This document shows positions 11,673 to 22,678 of a stretch of DNA of 64,000 nucleotides, piece after piece. The stretch covers positions 1 through 64,000 of the forward strand of contig JAPTJF010000032.1 in NCBI GenBank assembly GCA_029339195.1, written 5' to 3'. The translations under genes and the position numbers were made by a program. Source of the stretch: Micractinium sp. NFX-FRZ (Eukaryota > Chlorophyta > Trebouxiophyceae > Chlorellales > Chlorellaceae). Each line of letters begins with the position of its first letter. Position 1 is the first letter of the stretch. A model generated the notes under the pieces. The model saw nothing but the letters and a program-made list of their open reading frames with translations, ran no database searches and was not told the DNA's origin.

Positions 11673-12672
11673 TCAGGCCATGCCCAGCCTGGTGCCCTTG
11701 CTGAAGTGCGGTGCTATGAGTGTGTTTTTTCCGGTCGGGGTTGCACTACGCCGGAAGTGAAATGGCGCGCTTGGAAGTCCGACTTTCCACCCCGCCGCCG
11801 CCGCTCCCGCCTGCTGGGCTGGCAGGCATTGGGAGCCATCAGCCAACGGCTGTACTGACCTAAAACGAAAGCCTCAGCGCAGGCATGCCCAGTAATTCCA
11901 TCGTGCACTGCTCTCCATGCAACCCCTGACACTGCATTGTGCTGCCGCTGCGCCTCTCCCTGGGCGCCCTCTTGACACTACCTACATCAAGACGATGTCA
12001 TCCCAAGAAGGTTTGGGAGCGCTTGTTGTGGTCACGTGCTCATCAAATCAGCTATAAGGACCGATACCTCTCAATGGTTTTTGCCTGGCAATGATTGAGC
12101 ACTAGTGCTGCGCTGGTACTGCCTGAGCGTAACTGCCTGTGCTCGTGATTTTAACTGGTACAATTGATGTCAACACTGTGCTGGCAATGCTCTCTCAATA
12201 GTGCTTGGGGGTAAGCCTGATACCAAGGCAGATCGTGCTGCCCTTGGCCTTGGCTAACACAACTGAGCGGGCAGGATTGAAGAGGGCAGTTGTGCACAGA
12301 GCACGGACGCCGCTTAACTGTGAATGCATGGCAGCGCATTGAGCATGGGAGTGAATGCAAGTTGTGTGAGCAGGCGTGTCTAGGCTGCACATTGCCATAG
12401 GCACGTTGGAGTGGGGGAGTTGGTGGCACCCAGCGACGTGCCGTGCTGAGGCCGCTGGCCTGCCGGTGCACCCTTCCCCCAGTAGATTCCAAGCACGAAT
12501 ATGGCGGAAAGGCGCCGCCTTCCCTGCACTATATAGTCTGTCTTTGCAAAGCTTGCAATCTGTTCTCGTTTGGCTCAGCCGACGCTCGCCAGGGTTTATT
12601 CCACCGCGCGCGCCGGGGAGCTGCTCGCAAGCTCTGTGTCGCCAGTTCCCCTTGCCACACGTGGGAGCCAGC
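11673..12672. other. Divergent promoter region between CCA and antiporter genes
   Basis: About 1 kb with lower GC than its surroundings from 11990 to 12400. No supported gene is seen. It should hold the promoters of the CCA gene (minus) and the antiporter (plus); a TATA-like element lies at 12529-12536. I looked for a snoRNA or tRNA and found no convincing box set. Confidence 0.5.
12529..12536 (+). promoter_or_regulatory. TATA-like element before the antiporter gene
   Basis: CTATATAG, 137-144 bases before the proposed antiporter ATG. The spacing would put the mRNA start near 12560. It is the clearest TATA in this gap. Confidence 0.45.
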
Positions 12673-15600
12673 ATGCAAGTGTTCGCCACAGGTGATGCCG
12701 CAGCCTGGAGGGCGGCCTGCTGGATGGCGCCGCCTGCCCAACCAGGCGTTGGCGGCGCCGGCAGCAGCAGCAGCCGACAGCGGCGGGGTGTGCAAGTGGC
12801 TTGCATGGTGCCCTGCATCTCAGACGTCCCTTGTTACTAATCACGTACTCCTTCTCACCCAGTAGACGATGCAAAGCCTTCAGAGCACATGGCTGCGTTG
12901 GCAGTTGCATCCCAGGTGCCGGGGGGCAGGTGTGGGGCCGCGTGTTGGCACCAGTCGCGCTCGGCAGCTGTGGCACCGCGCAGTCTGCTGCGTTGCACTC
13001 AGACGCCTACATCAAAGTGTCCTGCTTGGCCACGGGAAGGTCTTTGGTGTTACTCCATCCCTCCTGGGCTCTCCACCCACCACGCCACCACCCGCCGCCC
13101 CACCGCCACTGGATCGCCTCGCTCGCCCTCCCCCACCACCACCGCCCATGGGTGGCTACCCCAACGCGCTCCCCTCCCACCCTCATGCGAACCCCGCAGA
13201 TTGCCCTGCTGGTGATCACTCTCATGCTGGGGCATGTAGCCACCCGGCGTGGATGGACCTGGATCTCAGAGGCGGGGATCGCGCTGCTGCTGGGGCTGGG
13301 CGTGGGGCTGGCGATTGTGGCTGTGCGCGAGACGCATGGCAGCTACGCCCACGCCATCGGGTTCCAGAAAGAGTTCTTCTTCCTCGCAATATTGCCGCCG
13401 ATCATGTAGGCGGTGCAGAGCTGGAGGGGCCGGGTGTGGCGGAACGGTTGTTTGGTGCATTGCGTGTGGGTTACAATGAGGCGACAATTGCCAAGTCCCG
13501 CCATTTTTCGCGCACTGGTTGCCCCTCCTGCCCCAAGTCCACCACCCTTACACGTCATCTGAGACCCTGCCCCCATGCTCTGCCGGTCGGCTGCAGGTTC
13601 GAGGCTGGCTTCAGGTGAGGCGCGATGGGGATTGCGGGTTTGGCAGATGAGCGCATTAGAAATGTGTAGGTGAAAGCCCTCGGTCCAAGCGGTGCTTGGC
13701 AGGCCGGTTGCCGGCCCCTGGCTGCGGCAGCTGGGGCGCTGACAGAGCCGCTGGCCAGTGCAACGGCGTGCACGCTAGTACGGCGTGCCCACACCCCCAG
13801 GCACGCAAGCATACAGATGGAATAGCCGGAGAGCCGGCCTCCCAGCGCTGCCCCTGCCCCTGCCGCTGTGCCCCGCCGACTTCCCACCCCTCCCTTGCAG
13901 GCTGGACGTCGACCGCTTCTTTGCCAACCTCGATGGCATCGCGGCCTTTGCCTTCCTAGGCACCGCTGTCAGCACCGCCGCTATGGGCGCTTTGGTTTGG
14001 GCGGGCGGCGCCGCCGGGATGTGCCTCCAGCTCTCCCCGTTGCACGCGCTGCTGTTTGGCTCCGTCGTCAGCGCTACAGATCCGGTGGGGGGCAGGCGGG
14101 CAGGCGGGCTGTCCAGGCTGGCTGGCGCGCAGAAAGTGCAAGGGTGGCTACTGGAGTGGTCTGCTGCCTGCCGCCTGCTGCTGCCCGCCAGAGCCCTGTT
14201 GATGTCCACAGCATGCGCACGCTGTGGGGGAACACTGCTGCTTGTTGCATGGTAGCGGCACAGCCATGTGTGGCAGCTACTCACACGCCAGCCATGTACA
14301 TCCAGCGCCTGCCTCCAGCGGCTGCTCATGCCTGCCGGGCCCTTGCACAACATCCAAATGGTAGCTGACTGGTGCCATTGTCGTATTTCCTGTTGGCTTC
14401 CACACACCCACACCTTTGCGGTGTTCTCTTCTTCTGCTTCTTCATCACGCCATTACAAATCGAGTGATTGCCGCCTGCCTGCCTCATCAACCCATGCTCC
14501 CGCCTCGCACCCCCGCCCCTCTGTTTGGCTGCAGGTTACAGTGCTGGCCGTGTTCCAGAGGCTGGGAGCAGACCCAGACCTGTACGCCCTGGTGTTTGGG
14601 GAGTCTGTGCTGAACGATGCAGTGGCCATGGTCCTGTACCGCTCCCTCTCCACTTTCCTGCGCACCCCCGTGACGCCCGGCGCCATCGGAGCGGCGGCGG
14701 CCGAGTTTGTGGGCGTGTTTGCAGGCTCAGTGGCGGTGAGCTGGCTAGGGTGTGACAAGGGCGCAGAAAGGCCGACCCGAGGGGTGGCGTGGCGGCGTGG
14801 CGTGGGCGTGTGTGCTGGAGCCGTGCTGTTGCGCGCATCTGATTGCTGCCACGGCAGGGAGGGCTGCTGCAGGGCGGTGGGTGTGGTCGTGCCTGCAGGC
14901 AGGACGGGCGGGGCGGGGCGGGAAGGGCGGGCGGGGCGGGAAGGGCGGGGCAGGGCGGGAAGGGTGGGAAGGGCGGCAAGAGCCCAGCGCTCTGGATGGC
15001 AGTGCACACATGCACGCAGCCTTGTCAAACAAACCCTGCTGCCCCTGCCCACCAACCTCTGCAGGTCGGTTGCACCATCGCCCTGGCAGCGGCAGCCCTC
15101 ATCAAGACGCGCTACTTCCGCAGTCGCCATGCCCCGCTTGAGTCCCTGCTTGTGGTGCTCCTGGCATATGCCTCGTACGTGCTGCCAGACGGCTTGGGCC
15201 TCTCCGGCATTGTGTCGGTGCTGTCGTGCGGTGTGTTTATGGCGCGCTATGTGCGGCCCAACCTGGCGCCCGCCAGCAGGGACCGGGTGAGAGGGCTGGC
15301 GAGGCCGGGGTGGATGTGTGGGTACGTTGTGTGGGTGCTTGAGGTGGGATCTGGCCACGCACCTTTTGGAGTTTGGCTGAAGTGAGCCGCCGCCCCCTAT
15401 GGTGCCTCAGGCTGCGTGGGTGGCATGCGTGCCACGCCACAACCCCCGCACTGTGCACCGCCAGCACGGCTTGCCCCGAAGGTCAGCGCCTTCTACGCGC
15501 CTCTGTCCACCTTGTACGCGCCCTGCACAGCTGGCAGGGACCCGTTGTTTTTGTGACTGGGGTTAAGGTCGACACACATGAAGCATGTGCTGTGCCCTGC

Positions 15601-17968
15601 CGTGCAGGTCAGCGCCTTCTTCAAGCTGCTGTCCACCCTGGCAGAGACGTTTGTGTTCCTCTACATAGGGGCGTCCATCTGCATGGACAGCGGCACCCTG
15701 CCAGCCTCCAGCCTGCTCAGGTTCCTGGTGAGAAAGGGCGTGAAATGTATACCGTGCCTCGATGAGAAGGCGCAAGGACAAAGCCGGCTGTGTCCCTTGG
15801 GCCAGGCGGTGGGGGTTGCACGTAATCAGGGCACATCTACTTGCTGCTTGCAATGACCAAGATGGCACGAGGTGTTGCTCGTGCGCTCTCCCAATCCGTT
15901 GCCCCTCGCCGCACCAACGCTCCGGCGCCTCCCTGCCACCTCCAAACGACCAACCCCTTTTCTGCAGGCCGTCAGCTTTGCTGCCCTGGCGCTCTCTCGT
16001 GCTCTGAACGTCTGGCCCTGTGCTGCCCTGGTCAACTGTCTGCGGCCCAGCAGCCAGCAAATCCCGCAGACCCAGCAGCTGATGATGTGGTGGAGCGGGC
16101 TGCGGGGGGCCATGGCCTTTGCGATTGCGCTGGAGGCGGCAGACACCGTGCCAGGTCAGCAGGCATGGGTCGAGAGCGGGGCTGTTGATGGGGCAGCGCA
16201 AATGGGCCCTGCTGGCCAGCGCCGGCTGCCGGGCTGCCCACCCGGCTGTCCCCTGCCTGCTTGCCCGATTGCCTGGTGATGATGCACTTTCCTGATGCTT
16301 GCATGATTGGCTCACAATCTGTCGCTGATGATGCACCCGCGCCACCGCCTGCGGCCTGCAGGCGCCGGCAAAGTCATCCAGAGCGCGACATATTACATCA
16401 TCCTGGCCACAGTGCTGATCAACGGAGGCTCGGCGGCCTGGGCTCTGGACAAGCTCGGCCTCAAGGCCAACCCAGGGATGTGCAGCAGGTGGGTGGGCTG
16501 CTTGAACCCCAGCAGGCACGGCCCTGTCTTGTCAATCTTGGCCAGTACTGCTGGCTTCCGTGCCTGCCCGTCTCCCCTGTGTTGGGGCCCTCAGAATCCG
16601 GGCCTCTACAGAACCAGCAATGCTGCCGTCGTTCATGCATTCCCTAACATGTACGCCCCACGCCCACGATCACATGATGCCCTGCAGGCGGCTCTCCGTG
16701 GGTGACGGCGACCCGGCTGACCTGGAGGAAGCTGAGGAGCAGCTGCTGGAGCGCCTGATGACGGCATCCTCCGTAGGCCTGCATGACGCCGATGCGGAGG
16801 CAGCAGCAGCAGGTGTGCTGGCAGTTGATGCGTCCCATGCCCTTGTTGGCTTCGCATGGACCAGGGGAGCCTCTGTTGTGCAGCGGAGGGGGCGGGGCAA
16901 GGCAGGCTGAGGCGACAGCGGCAGGCGGGCGCATGTGTGTGGGGGGGGGGGGGGCGCGGGGCGGCGGTTCCGTGGCCACAACAATTGGGGCTGAAGCAGC
17001 AAGTGCGCAACAGCCTGTGGATGCTGTTGTCGGGGCGACCGGCAGCAGGTTGTGGGGGCGGCAGGGAAGGGCAGCAGGAGGGCACTTAGGGAGGTAGGGG
17101 CAGGGCGGGGCGGGGCAGGAGCGCTGCCAACCATCTCCTCAGAGCGGTTCAAAGCACTGGCGGTGAGGGCAGCGGACAGTAAGCAGCGGGGTGAGGAGGG
17201 GATGCGGGGCGGGGGCGGGCTTGGTGGCGGTGGCACAACGGTGTGGGGGGGAGGGCGGTGCTCAATTGCGAGCCACGAGCGCGGTCTGCCTGCTGCCCGC
17301 CGCCCGCTGCCGCGCCTCAGAGCCCGGATTACGGCAACAGCATGCCCCCGCCACACACAGGCATGCCAACCTGCCTGCACCGCCGCTGCCTGCCCCCGTT
17401 CTTCCTCACGTGCAGGACCGGGGCAGGATGCAATGAAGGGCCAGCTGCGGAGCGCCATCCTCAACTCGGGGTTGCTCAGGTGCGGGGCACTTGCACGGCT
17501 GTGGCTCACAGAGGCTGCTGTGATTTGGTGCCCGCCGCATGCACTGACATGCACGGCTTGAGCTCACAGGAGGGGCACCGTGAGTCTGCGCCCCGCCATG
17601 TGTGCTGACCTGCTTGGCTGTGGGCCTCAACGAGCTAGCTGCCCAAGGAGGCAGCAAGTGCTTAGTGCACGCCTTGCTGGCAGGCACACGTGCCGCTGCC
17701 TGCTGCCTGGAGCATTCGGCTGGCCTCGCGTGCAGCTCACCTTCCCTCCCTTCCTGCCTCCCAACGTCGTGTGAACAGGCAGCTGACCGTTGAGAACGCT
17801 TACCTTGAGAGGGTGTTCCTGGAGCCCGCCGCATCGGGAGGATCGCACTCGGTAGCGCCTAGCATCGCTGGAGACGTGCCGCCCACTCCCACCTGGCACG
17901 GTGGCCAGAGCCAGAACGCGCACTTTGGGCCCGGGCCCCGCGGCAGCGGCAGGCTGCTGGGCACGTGA
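12673..17968 (+). CDS. Na+(K+)/H+ antiporter, NHE/NHX endosomal type
   Basis: Exchanges Na+ or K+ for H+ across endomembranes. Exons: 12673-12795 (tentative), 13200-13405, 13597-13614, 13901-14084, 14535-14735, 15065-15286, 15608-15727, 15968-16154, 16362-16488, 16688-16812, 17143-17162, 17427-17479, 17779-17968; about 591 residues. The membrane part matches plant NHX5/NHX6 and animal NHE6-9: [29 protein letters not shown], then [18 protein letters not shown], the [20 protein letters not shown] helix, and [15 protein letters not shown]. The first exon is inferred from an ATG after a TATA element and an in-phase but weak donor; everything from 13200 on is firm to 16812. Two micro-exons (18 and 20 nt) are required by phase. 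The C-terminal tail (exons 11-12) is less certain. Confidence 0.88.
14901..14978 (+). repeat. G-rich GGGCGG repeat in antiporter intron 5
   Basis: Repeated GGGCGGGG and GGGAAGGGC units on the plus strand, many runs of three or more G. On the RNA strand this could fold into a G-quadruplex. It lies fully inside intron 5. Confidence 0.7.
15481..15514 (+). repeat. Decayed copy of antiporter exon 7 start
   Basis: GGTCAGCGCCTTCT and CTGTCCACC match the start of exon 7 (15607-15640), 28 of 34 bases, 126 bp upstream inside intron 6. The copy lacks a usable AG before it and breaks the conserved [10 protein letters not shown] sequence. Confidence 0.7.
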
Positions 17969-18539
17969 GGGAGGCAAAGAACTTCCCCCCCTCCTTCCAA
18001 CCTGCCCTGTGTTTGACTGCACTGGTTAGCACCGAGTTATTGAACTGTTGGCACCTTTTGGCACCCAAATGCAAGGCTCATGCGTGGGGCACTGAGACAG
18101 GTCCACACCATGAACAGTCCGGTGATGGCTGGTACCACCGGTGGCGTGCCTGCATGGCGGGACTGTGGTGTGCCGTGAGCGTGGGCCGACATATTTACAC
18201 AGGGGGGTGATGACGACAGGTAGTGTCCGGGGGGCCCAGTGCGCAAATCTGGGACACAGCAGCGGCCATGTTCAGGGTGTTCCCAGGCACAACACATGCC
18301 AGCACAGCAACCAAGTGCGGTGGCTCAACTGCGCCAGCCGTGGCAGTGAAAGCGGGCCCTGCAGCAGCGCTGACGCCCGCACTCCTCTCGCCGGCTGCAG
18401 CGGCAGCCCGATGACAGCAGGGTGCCAGCAGTGCGGAGGCTGGCAGGCGCGGCCGGCTGGACGACTGCACCGCCTCTGCATGGCATCCTGTCACGACCTG
18501 CCGCCCCCAACCCACCCTGCCCCCGCATGTGGGTGCATG
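17969..18539. other. Convergent gap after antiporter gene
   Basis: 3' flank shared by the antiporter (plus) and the beta-helix gene (minus). No coding exon or RNA gene was recognised. No TGTAA was seen close behind the antiporter stop. Confidence 0.4.
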
Positions 18540-18544
18540 TTACA
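18540..18544 (-). promoter_or_regulatory. TGTAA polyadenylation signal of the beta-helix gene
   Basis: TGTAA on the minus strand, 28 bases past the stop codon. Confidence 0.6.
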
Positions 18545-18571
18545 GAAGAGGGGGGGCTTGCTCAAGCTTGC

Positions 18572-20510
18572 TCAAGCTTTAGCGCCCCGCCCCAGGAACT
18601 GCACGGGGCGGTCCAGCTTGTTTTCCACCACCATGCGGGCAGTGTCAACCTCTGGGTAGAGCAGGGAGTACCCCACCGACCCTTTTGAGTTGGCGGTGAT
18701 GGTGTTGCCGCCATAGCTGCCCCCCGCGTCCTTCAGCAGCATCCCCCACCCGCCGTTGCCGCTCACAGCGCACCCCGCCACAGAGGGCGTGGCCCCATCT
18801 CGAACCAGCAGGCCATCCAGCTTGTTGTCTTGCAGGGTGCAGCCCTCCAGGGCCGCACTGCAGCCGCCGCCGAACAAGTCTCCAAACACGGCCACGCCTG
18901 CGGGGTGTGTGGGGACGACAGCGGCCGTGGCAGAGGCGGTCGTTCATGTCATGCAAGGACGCATCTCCTTGTCTCGCCCATCCACAGCACAGCACAGCAT
19001 GGCAGGGCGGCAAGAAGCGGCAATGGCCCAACAATAGCGCGGCACAGCAAGGCACCGCGGCCTGGGCTGGCACAGCACATTTCGGCACCGCCACACTCCT
19101 GCGCGCCCCCGCCCCTTGGTCCCTCCCTCACCGTGTCGCGCGCAGTGGTGCATGGAGCAGTTTTGCAGCCGCGGTGCGCCGCCCTCAATGCCTACACCAT
19201 CGCCAGTCGCGCTGCTGATGTCACAATCCAGCAGCACGGCGTTGCTGCCCTGCGGTGAGGCCCGTGGGTGGAGGGAGGCAGCCCGGGGGGAGGTCAGGTG
19301 ACCAGATCAGCCCTGTTGGCAAAAACACCTACACACACGCCAGTCTTGCTTGCCCTCTCCCAAGCTGCCCACCACCAGCCATGCAGCGTGGTTGTGCGCC
19401 ACACACGCACGCACACACACACGCGCACGGCGTTTGGGGCGGTTTCCACACGCACGCACACACACACACGCCAGCGCACCTCCAGCCGCACGGCATAGTT
19501 GTTGGCCACGCTGGGGCTGCTGTGCTTGATGCGCAGCCCCTGCAGCAACACCGGGCCATCCACGCCCGGACCACACTCCAGAGTGGCCTGGTACGGCTCC
19601 CCGGTGGCCCAAGCCACCTCCACGGCCTCCCCAGCAGCCGCCCGGATGGTCACGGGCTGTGTGATGACCAGGCGCTCGGTGTACCTGCACAGGGGTGGGG
19701 TGAACGAGGAACAGCATGACAGCTGCTGGATGGCATCAGTCCAGAGGGTCTGCCACTGCCCCAGCAGCGTCGACAGTGGCAGGCAGTGGGCAGCAGGCAG
19801 GGCAGGCAGCAGGGCAGCGGGAGGGTGGGCAACCGGCAGCGCAGTGGGCAGCAAGCAGCGAAAAGCGCGGGCCTTGGATAGCGGGCAGCGTGGATAGCGG
19901 GCTGACCTGCCGCCATACACCTCCACAGTGCCACCGCTGGGTGTGTGCTGCAGCGCCTCAGAGATGGTGGCGTAGGCCTGGCCTGCCCCCACGGTCACCA
20001 CATCATCCTGCAGGGGCAGCAGCGTTCAGGCACAAGCCCTGGTGAACGGCTGAAGTAAGGGCTAAGGAACGGCATGACCGCATGGCAAACCAGGTCTGGA
20101 CTGCCTGCTTTTCAGCTGGCAGGTCGGGCACCATGCACGCAGGCTGGGTGGTAGGCTGGGTGGCAGGCAGATGGGCAGGTGCGGCGGCGCAGCCTGTCGC
20201 TGTGCACCTGTGCAGAAGCCCACCCCGGCAGAAGAAGCAGCGCAGCAGCAGCCTGCAGCGATGCCAACAGCGTGCTGCGCCGCCCGATAGCCGTCAGCTC
20301 GGAGGGCGTATGGCGCAGCTGATTCTCAGCATTGCTGCTGTCGTCAGGCGCCGGCTGCACTGCCGCCGCCGCCGCTGCCTGCACCGCCGCTCGCCTGTCC
20401 ACCACAAAATGCCGACGCCCCCGACGTGTAGCCGTACATTGCCCATCAATAAGCGGTGCGCGTGCTGAGTGGGCCGCGCAGAAGCGCGAGCTTGCGTGCA
20501 GAGAACACAT
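18572..20510 (-). CDS. Right-handed beta-helix protein with Tat-like lumen leader
   Basis: Five exons (20208-20510, 19907-20007, 19480-19684, 19132-19249, 18572-18897), all in phase, 350 residues. Residues 1-100 look like a two-part chloroplast leader: a basic Ser/Ala-rich stretch, then IGRRSTLL with twin arginines at 77-78, an alanine/leucine core and an ASA cleavage site before residue 101. This predicts import into the thylakoid lumen by the Tat route. The mature part has the repeated short hydrophobic rungs of a pectin-lyase-like parallel beta-helix (ISEALQHTPSGGTVEVYGG, then rungs such as LLDCDISSATGDGVGIEGG, and a NKLDGLLVRDG rung). No catalytic residues could be assigned. It could be a carbohydrate-binding or scaffold protein. 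The leader could also be a secretory signal, since lumen and secretory cores look alike. Confidence 0.8.
19400..19470. repeat. CA-rich microsatellite pair
   Basis: Two ACACACGCACGCACAC-type tracts inside intron 3 of the beta-helix gene, just before exon 3's donor on the minus strand. One copy looks like a tandem duplicate of the other. Confidence 0.7.
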
Positions 20511-21277
20511 TGTCGAGGCCGCCGCTTCCTTCTAATCAGTCACCCCGTTTGACTTCTTAAAATGCGTTTAGTGACGTGTTGTGAGCCGCAAGGCTCGTGC
20601 GCATGAGATCGCACAGCGGGTGGACAGCACAGCGGGGCATGCACAGCGGCGATGGCGCCGGCGCAAGTTTGACGTTAAGTCAGAGGACTGGCTTGACTCA
20701 AGAGGCCAGGGGTTGTCGTGTAATTCCTGGGTGTACTCTGGGGATTTGGTTGGGGTATCACACGAAGGCACCAACACCCTAATTTACCTACGGAAGGCCT
20801 TGCTGCAGCTGTGCATCGACCGCATGCCGTCGGCTTCTCCGGCTCTGCACCATGAACCGCTAGAGCTTACCACCTGCAAACAAATTCATATGCAGTAGGA
20901 TGGCTTGAAAGGAAGCACCAGATGCCGTGCACTTTGGGGGTGAAACCCACGGAAAGTAAGGTAAGCACAGGGCAGGTGGTTGGCACGGTGGACAGTGCGG
21001 GCAGTTGGTCGCGTGAGCGGGCCTGGCATGAACACGTCTTGGGATGCTCTGAGACAGGCCATAACATTGCAGCAGCCCTTACAAGAGTGGCTGCCTGCGT
21101 GCTGCTGGCTGTTGGGAGCACACAAGCATGAATGCTTGTGCGTCGGGAGCCCACGGGCGGGTGCTGAGTTGGCGCTGCGTGTGGCCATGTGCTTGACTGA
21201 TCGCAGCGATCGGCTCGCAGCAGCCAAATGCACGAGGTCGCCGCTTGATTTGAAGCAGCGTGGCTGCCCATTTCGCT
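20511..21277. other. Divergent promoter region
   Basis: Lies between the beta-helix gene (minus) and the PIG-X-like gene (plus). GC content is lower than in the genes. A TTTTAAG motif on the minus strand near 20560 could be a TATA-like element for the beta-helix gene. No gene seen. Confidence 0.45.
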
Positions 21278-22332
21278 ATGAAAGCGAAAGCAACAGTCCT
21301 CGCGACTGCGTTGTGGCTGGCGTGTGGTGCTCTCAGTGCGGCAGCGTTGCTCGAAGAGGCGCAGCGACACTACTGCGGGGGTCCTTGCCCTCTGGGCGCA
21401 GCGGCCTCCTTGCGAATGACGCTTGAAGGCTCGGGCGCTCACCGGGAGCTGGTATATCGTCTCAGCGTGCGGTGTTCGCATGGTGGCGACAGCGCACTTG
21501 CAGAGCCGCCGCCGACGCCGACGCCACCCGCCTGCGGCTCTGCGGCGCTCCTACAGCCGCTGCCCCCTGGGCTATTTGCCGACGTTTATCAGCTCGACAA
21601 CGCAGCGGCTATGGGACAGGGCCCTGTGGTCAGACTGTTTGGCCCAGTGGATGTTGAGAGCATTGAGCGGTACAGCCAGCCGACGCTGGTGGCAGTGCTT
21701 TCCGGCCGCCCGGCCGCCAACCAGTCGGCGGCAGAGCAGGCAAGGCAGTGCAGCAAGCGCGGTTGCGGGACATGAGACAGCATGCCTTGTGCACATGATG
21801 GTTAGCATCAAAGATTTCAACATGCTTTCTTGCTTGTTATCATTCTTGTGCTGCCGATGTGCCCCTGCCTCGTGCCCCTCCTGCTGTCCTGGCCACCCGC
21901 ACACGCCACCCCTCCCTGCTGCCCACCACCCTGGTTTGCCTGCAGGCCTGCGAAAAGGTGACCTTGGCGGTGCCGCTGCACGCCCGGTACCCGCACCCTC
22001 AGGCGCCTCCCCCGCAGCAGCAGGCGGCAGGGTGGCAACAGGCGGCGCTGTCGGCAGCGGTTTCTACCGAGATTGAGCAGCCCCTCGTGCTGGTGCAGTG
22101 CCCCAGCAAAGACGGCCATCAGCTGCAGTGGCAGACAGCACGGCTGGAGCCAGGAGAGGGGGATGCAGCAGCAGGCTCAGGGGCAGCAGTGCGCTGGGAC
22201 AGGCCGGCAGGCAGCCTCGCCCATGGGCCGCTGACGGCAGGCTGCACCACGGCGGCGCTGCTGCTGGGCGTGGCAGCGGTGCTGCGAGCGCTGTGGCTCT
22301 CACAATCGCAGTCAAGCCGGAAACAAGACTAG
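21278..22332 (+). CDS. PIGX: PIG-X/Pbn1-like GPI mannosyltransferase I subunit
   Basis: PIG-X stabilises PIG-M, which adds the first mannose to GPI anchors in the ER. Two exons, 21278-21739 and 21946-22332, give 282 residues. Residues 1-25 form a signal peptide (MKAKATVLATALWLACGALS). A hydrophobic segment near the C-terminus (TAALLLGVAAVLRALWL) would be the single membrane anchor, leaving a short basic tail. The second exon opens with the family's most conserved piece, VPLHARYPHPQ, followed by a beta-strand region ending in LVLVQCPS. The intron has a GC donor (GCAAGG); no GT donor keeps the frame. A GTG codon 18 bases upstream is in frame but the ATG at 21278 starts the signal peptide. Family call rests on the PLHARYP motif and topology. 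Confidence 0.8.
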
Positions 22333-22351
22333 ATGTGTTTACCGCCGTCTC

Positions 22352-22356
22352 TGTAA
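22352..22356 (+). promoter_or_regulatory. TGTAA polyadenylation signal of the PIG-X-like gene
   Basis: TGTAA, 20 bases after the stop codon. This is close but within the range seen in green algae. Confidence 0.55.
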
Positions 22357-22678
22357 GAAGCACACGGTTGCGAGCAGGAGTCGTGGGCAACAGGCAGGCA
22401 GGCAGGCAGGCAGGTTTTGCGCTGAACACGCCTTTCCTTAGCTTAGACACAGTCACGGTGCCAATTGCCCCGTCGCCTGGGCAGCAACGCAGAGGCAACT
22501 AGTATACAGCCCGGCTGCGTTTGCATTATGGACAGCTGGCACCAATTCTGATGTGGGTGGCGCCCGGCTTGGGGGTGGAAGCTGCCGCCTGGCCACATCA
22601 GCACCATGTGGGAAACCCCTCTCGGTTGCAACCGCGGTGTTCTGTATACTTTGGGTTGGGCAACTCGATGAACCAGAG
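22357..22678. other. Short intergenic gap
   Basis: Contains a GGCA tetranucleotide run near 22394-22412 and a TGTATAC motif near 22641 that could serve as a TATA-like element for the next gene. No coding exon recognised. Confidence 0.4.

Noticed and set aside
12000..12400. Possible snoRNA or other small RNA in the AT-richer gap
   Set aside because: TGATGT- and CTGA-like boxes exist, but no C/D or H/ACA pair with right spacing and terminal stem.
21260..21277. Upstream GTG start for the PIG-X-like protein
   Set aside because: GTG is not a usual start in nuclear genes, and the ATG at 21278 begins a clean signal peptide.
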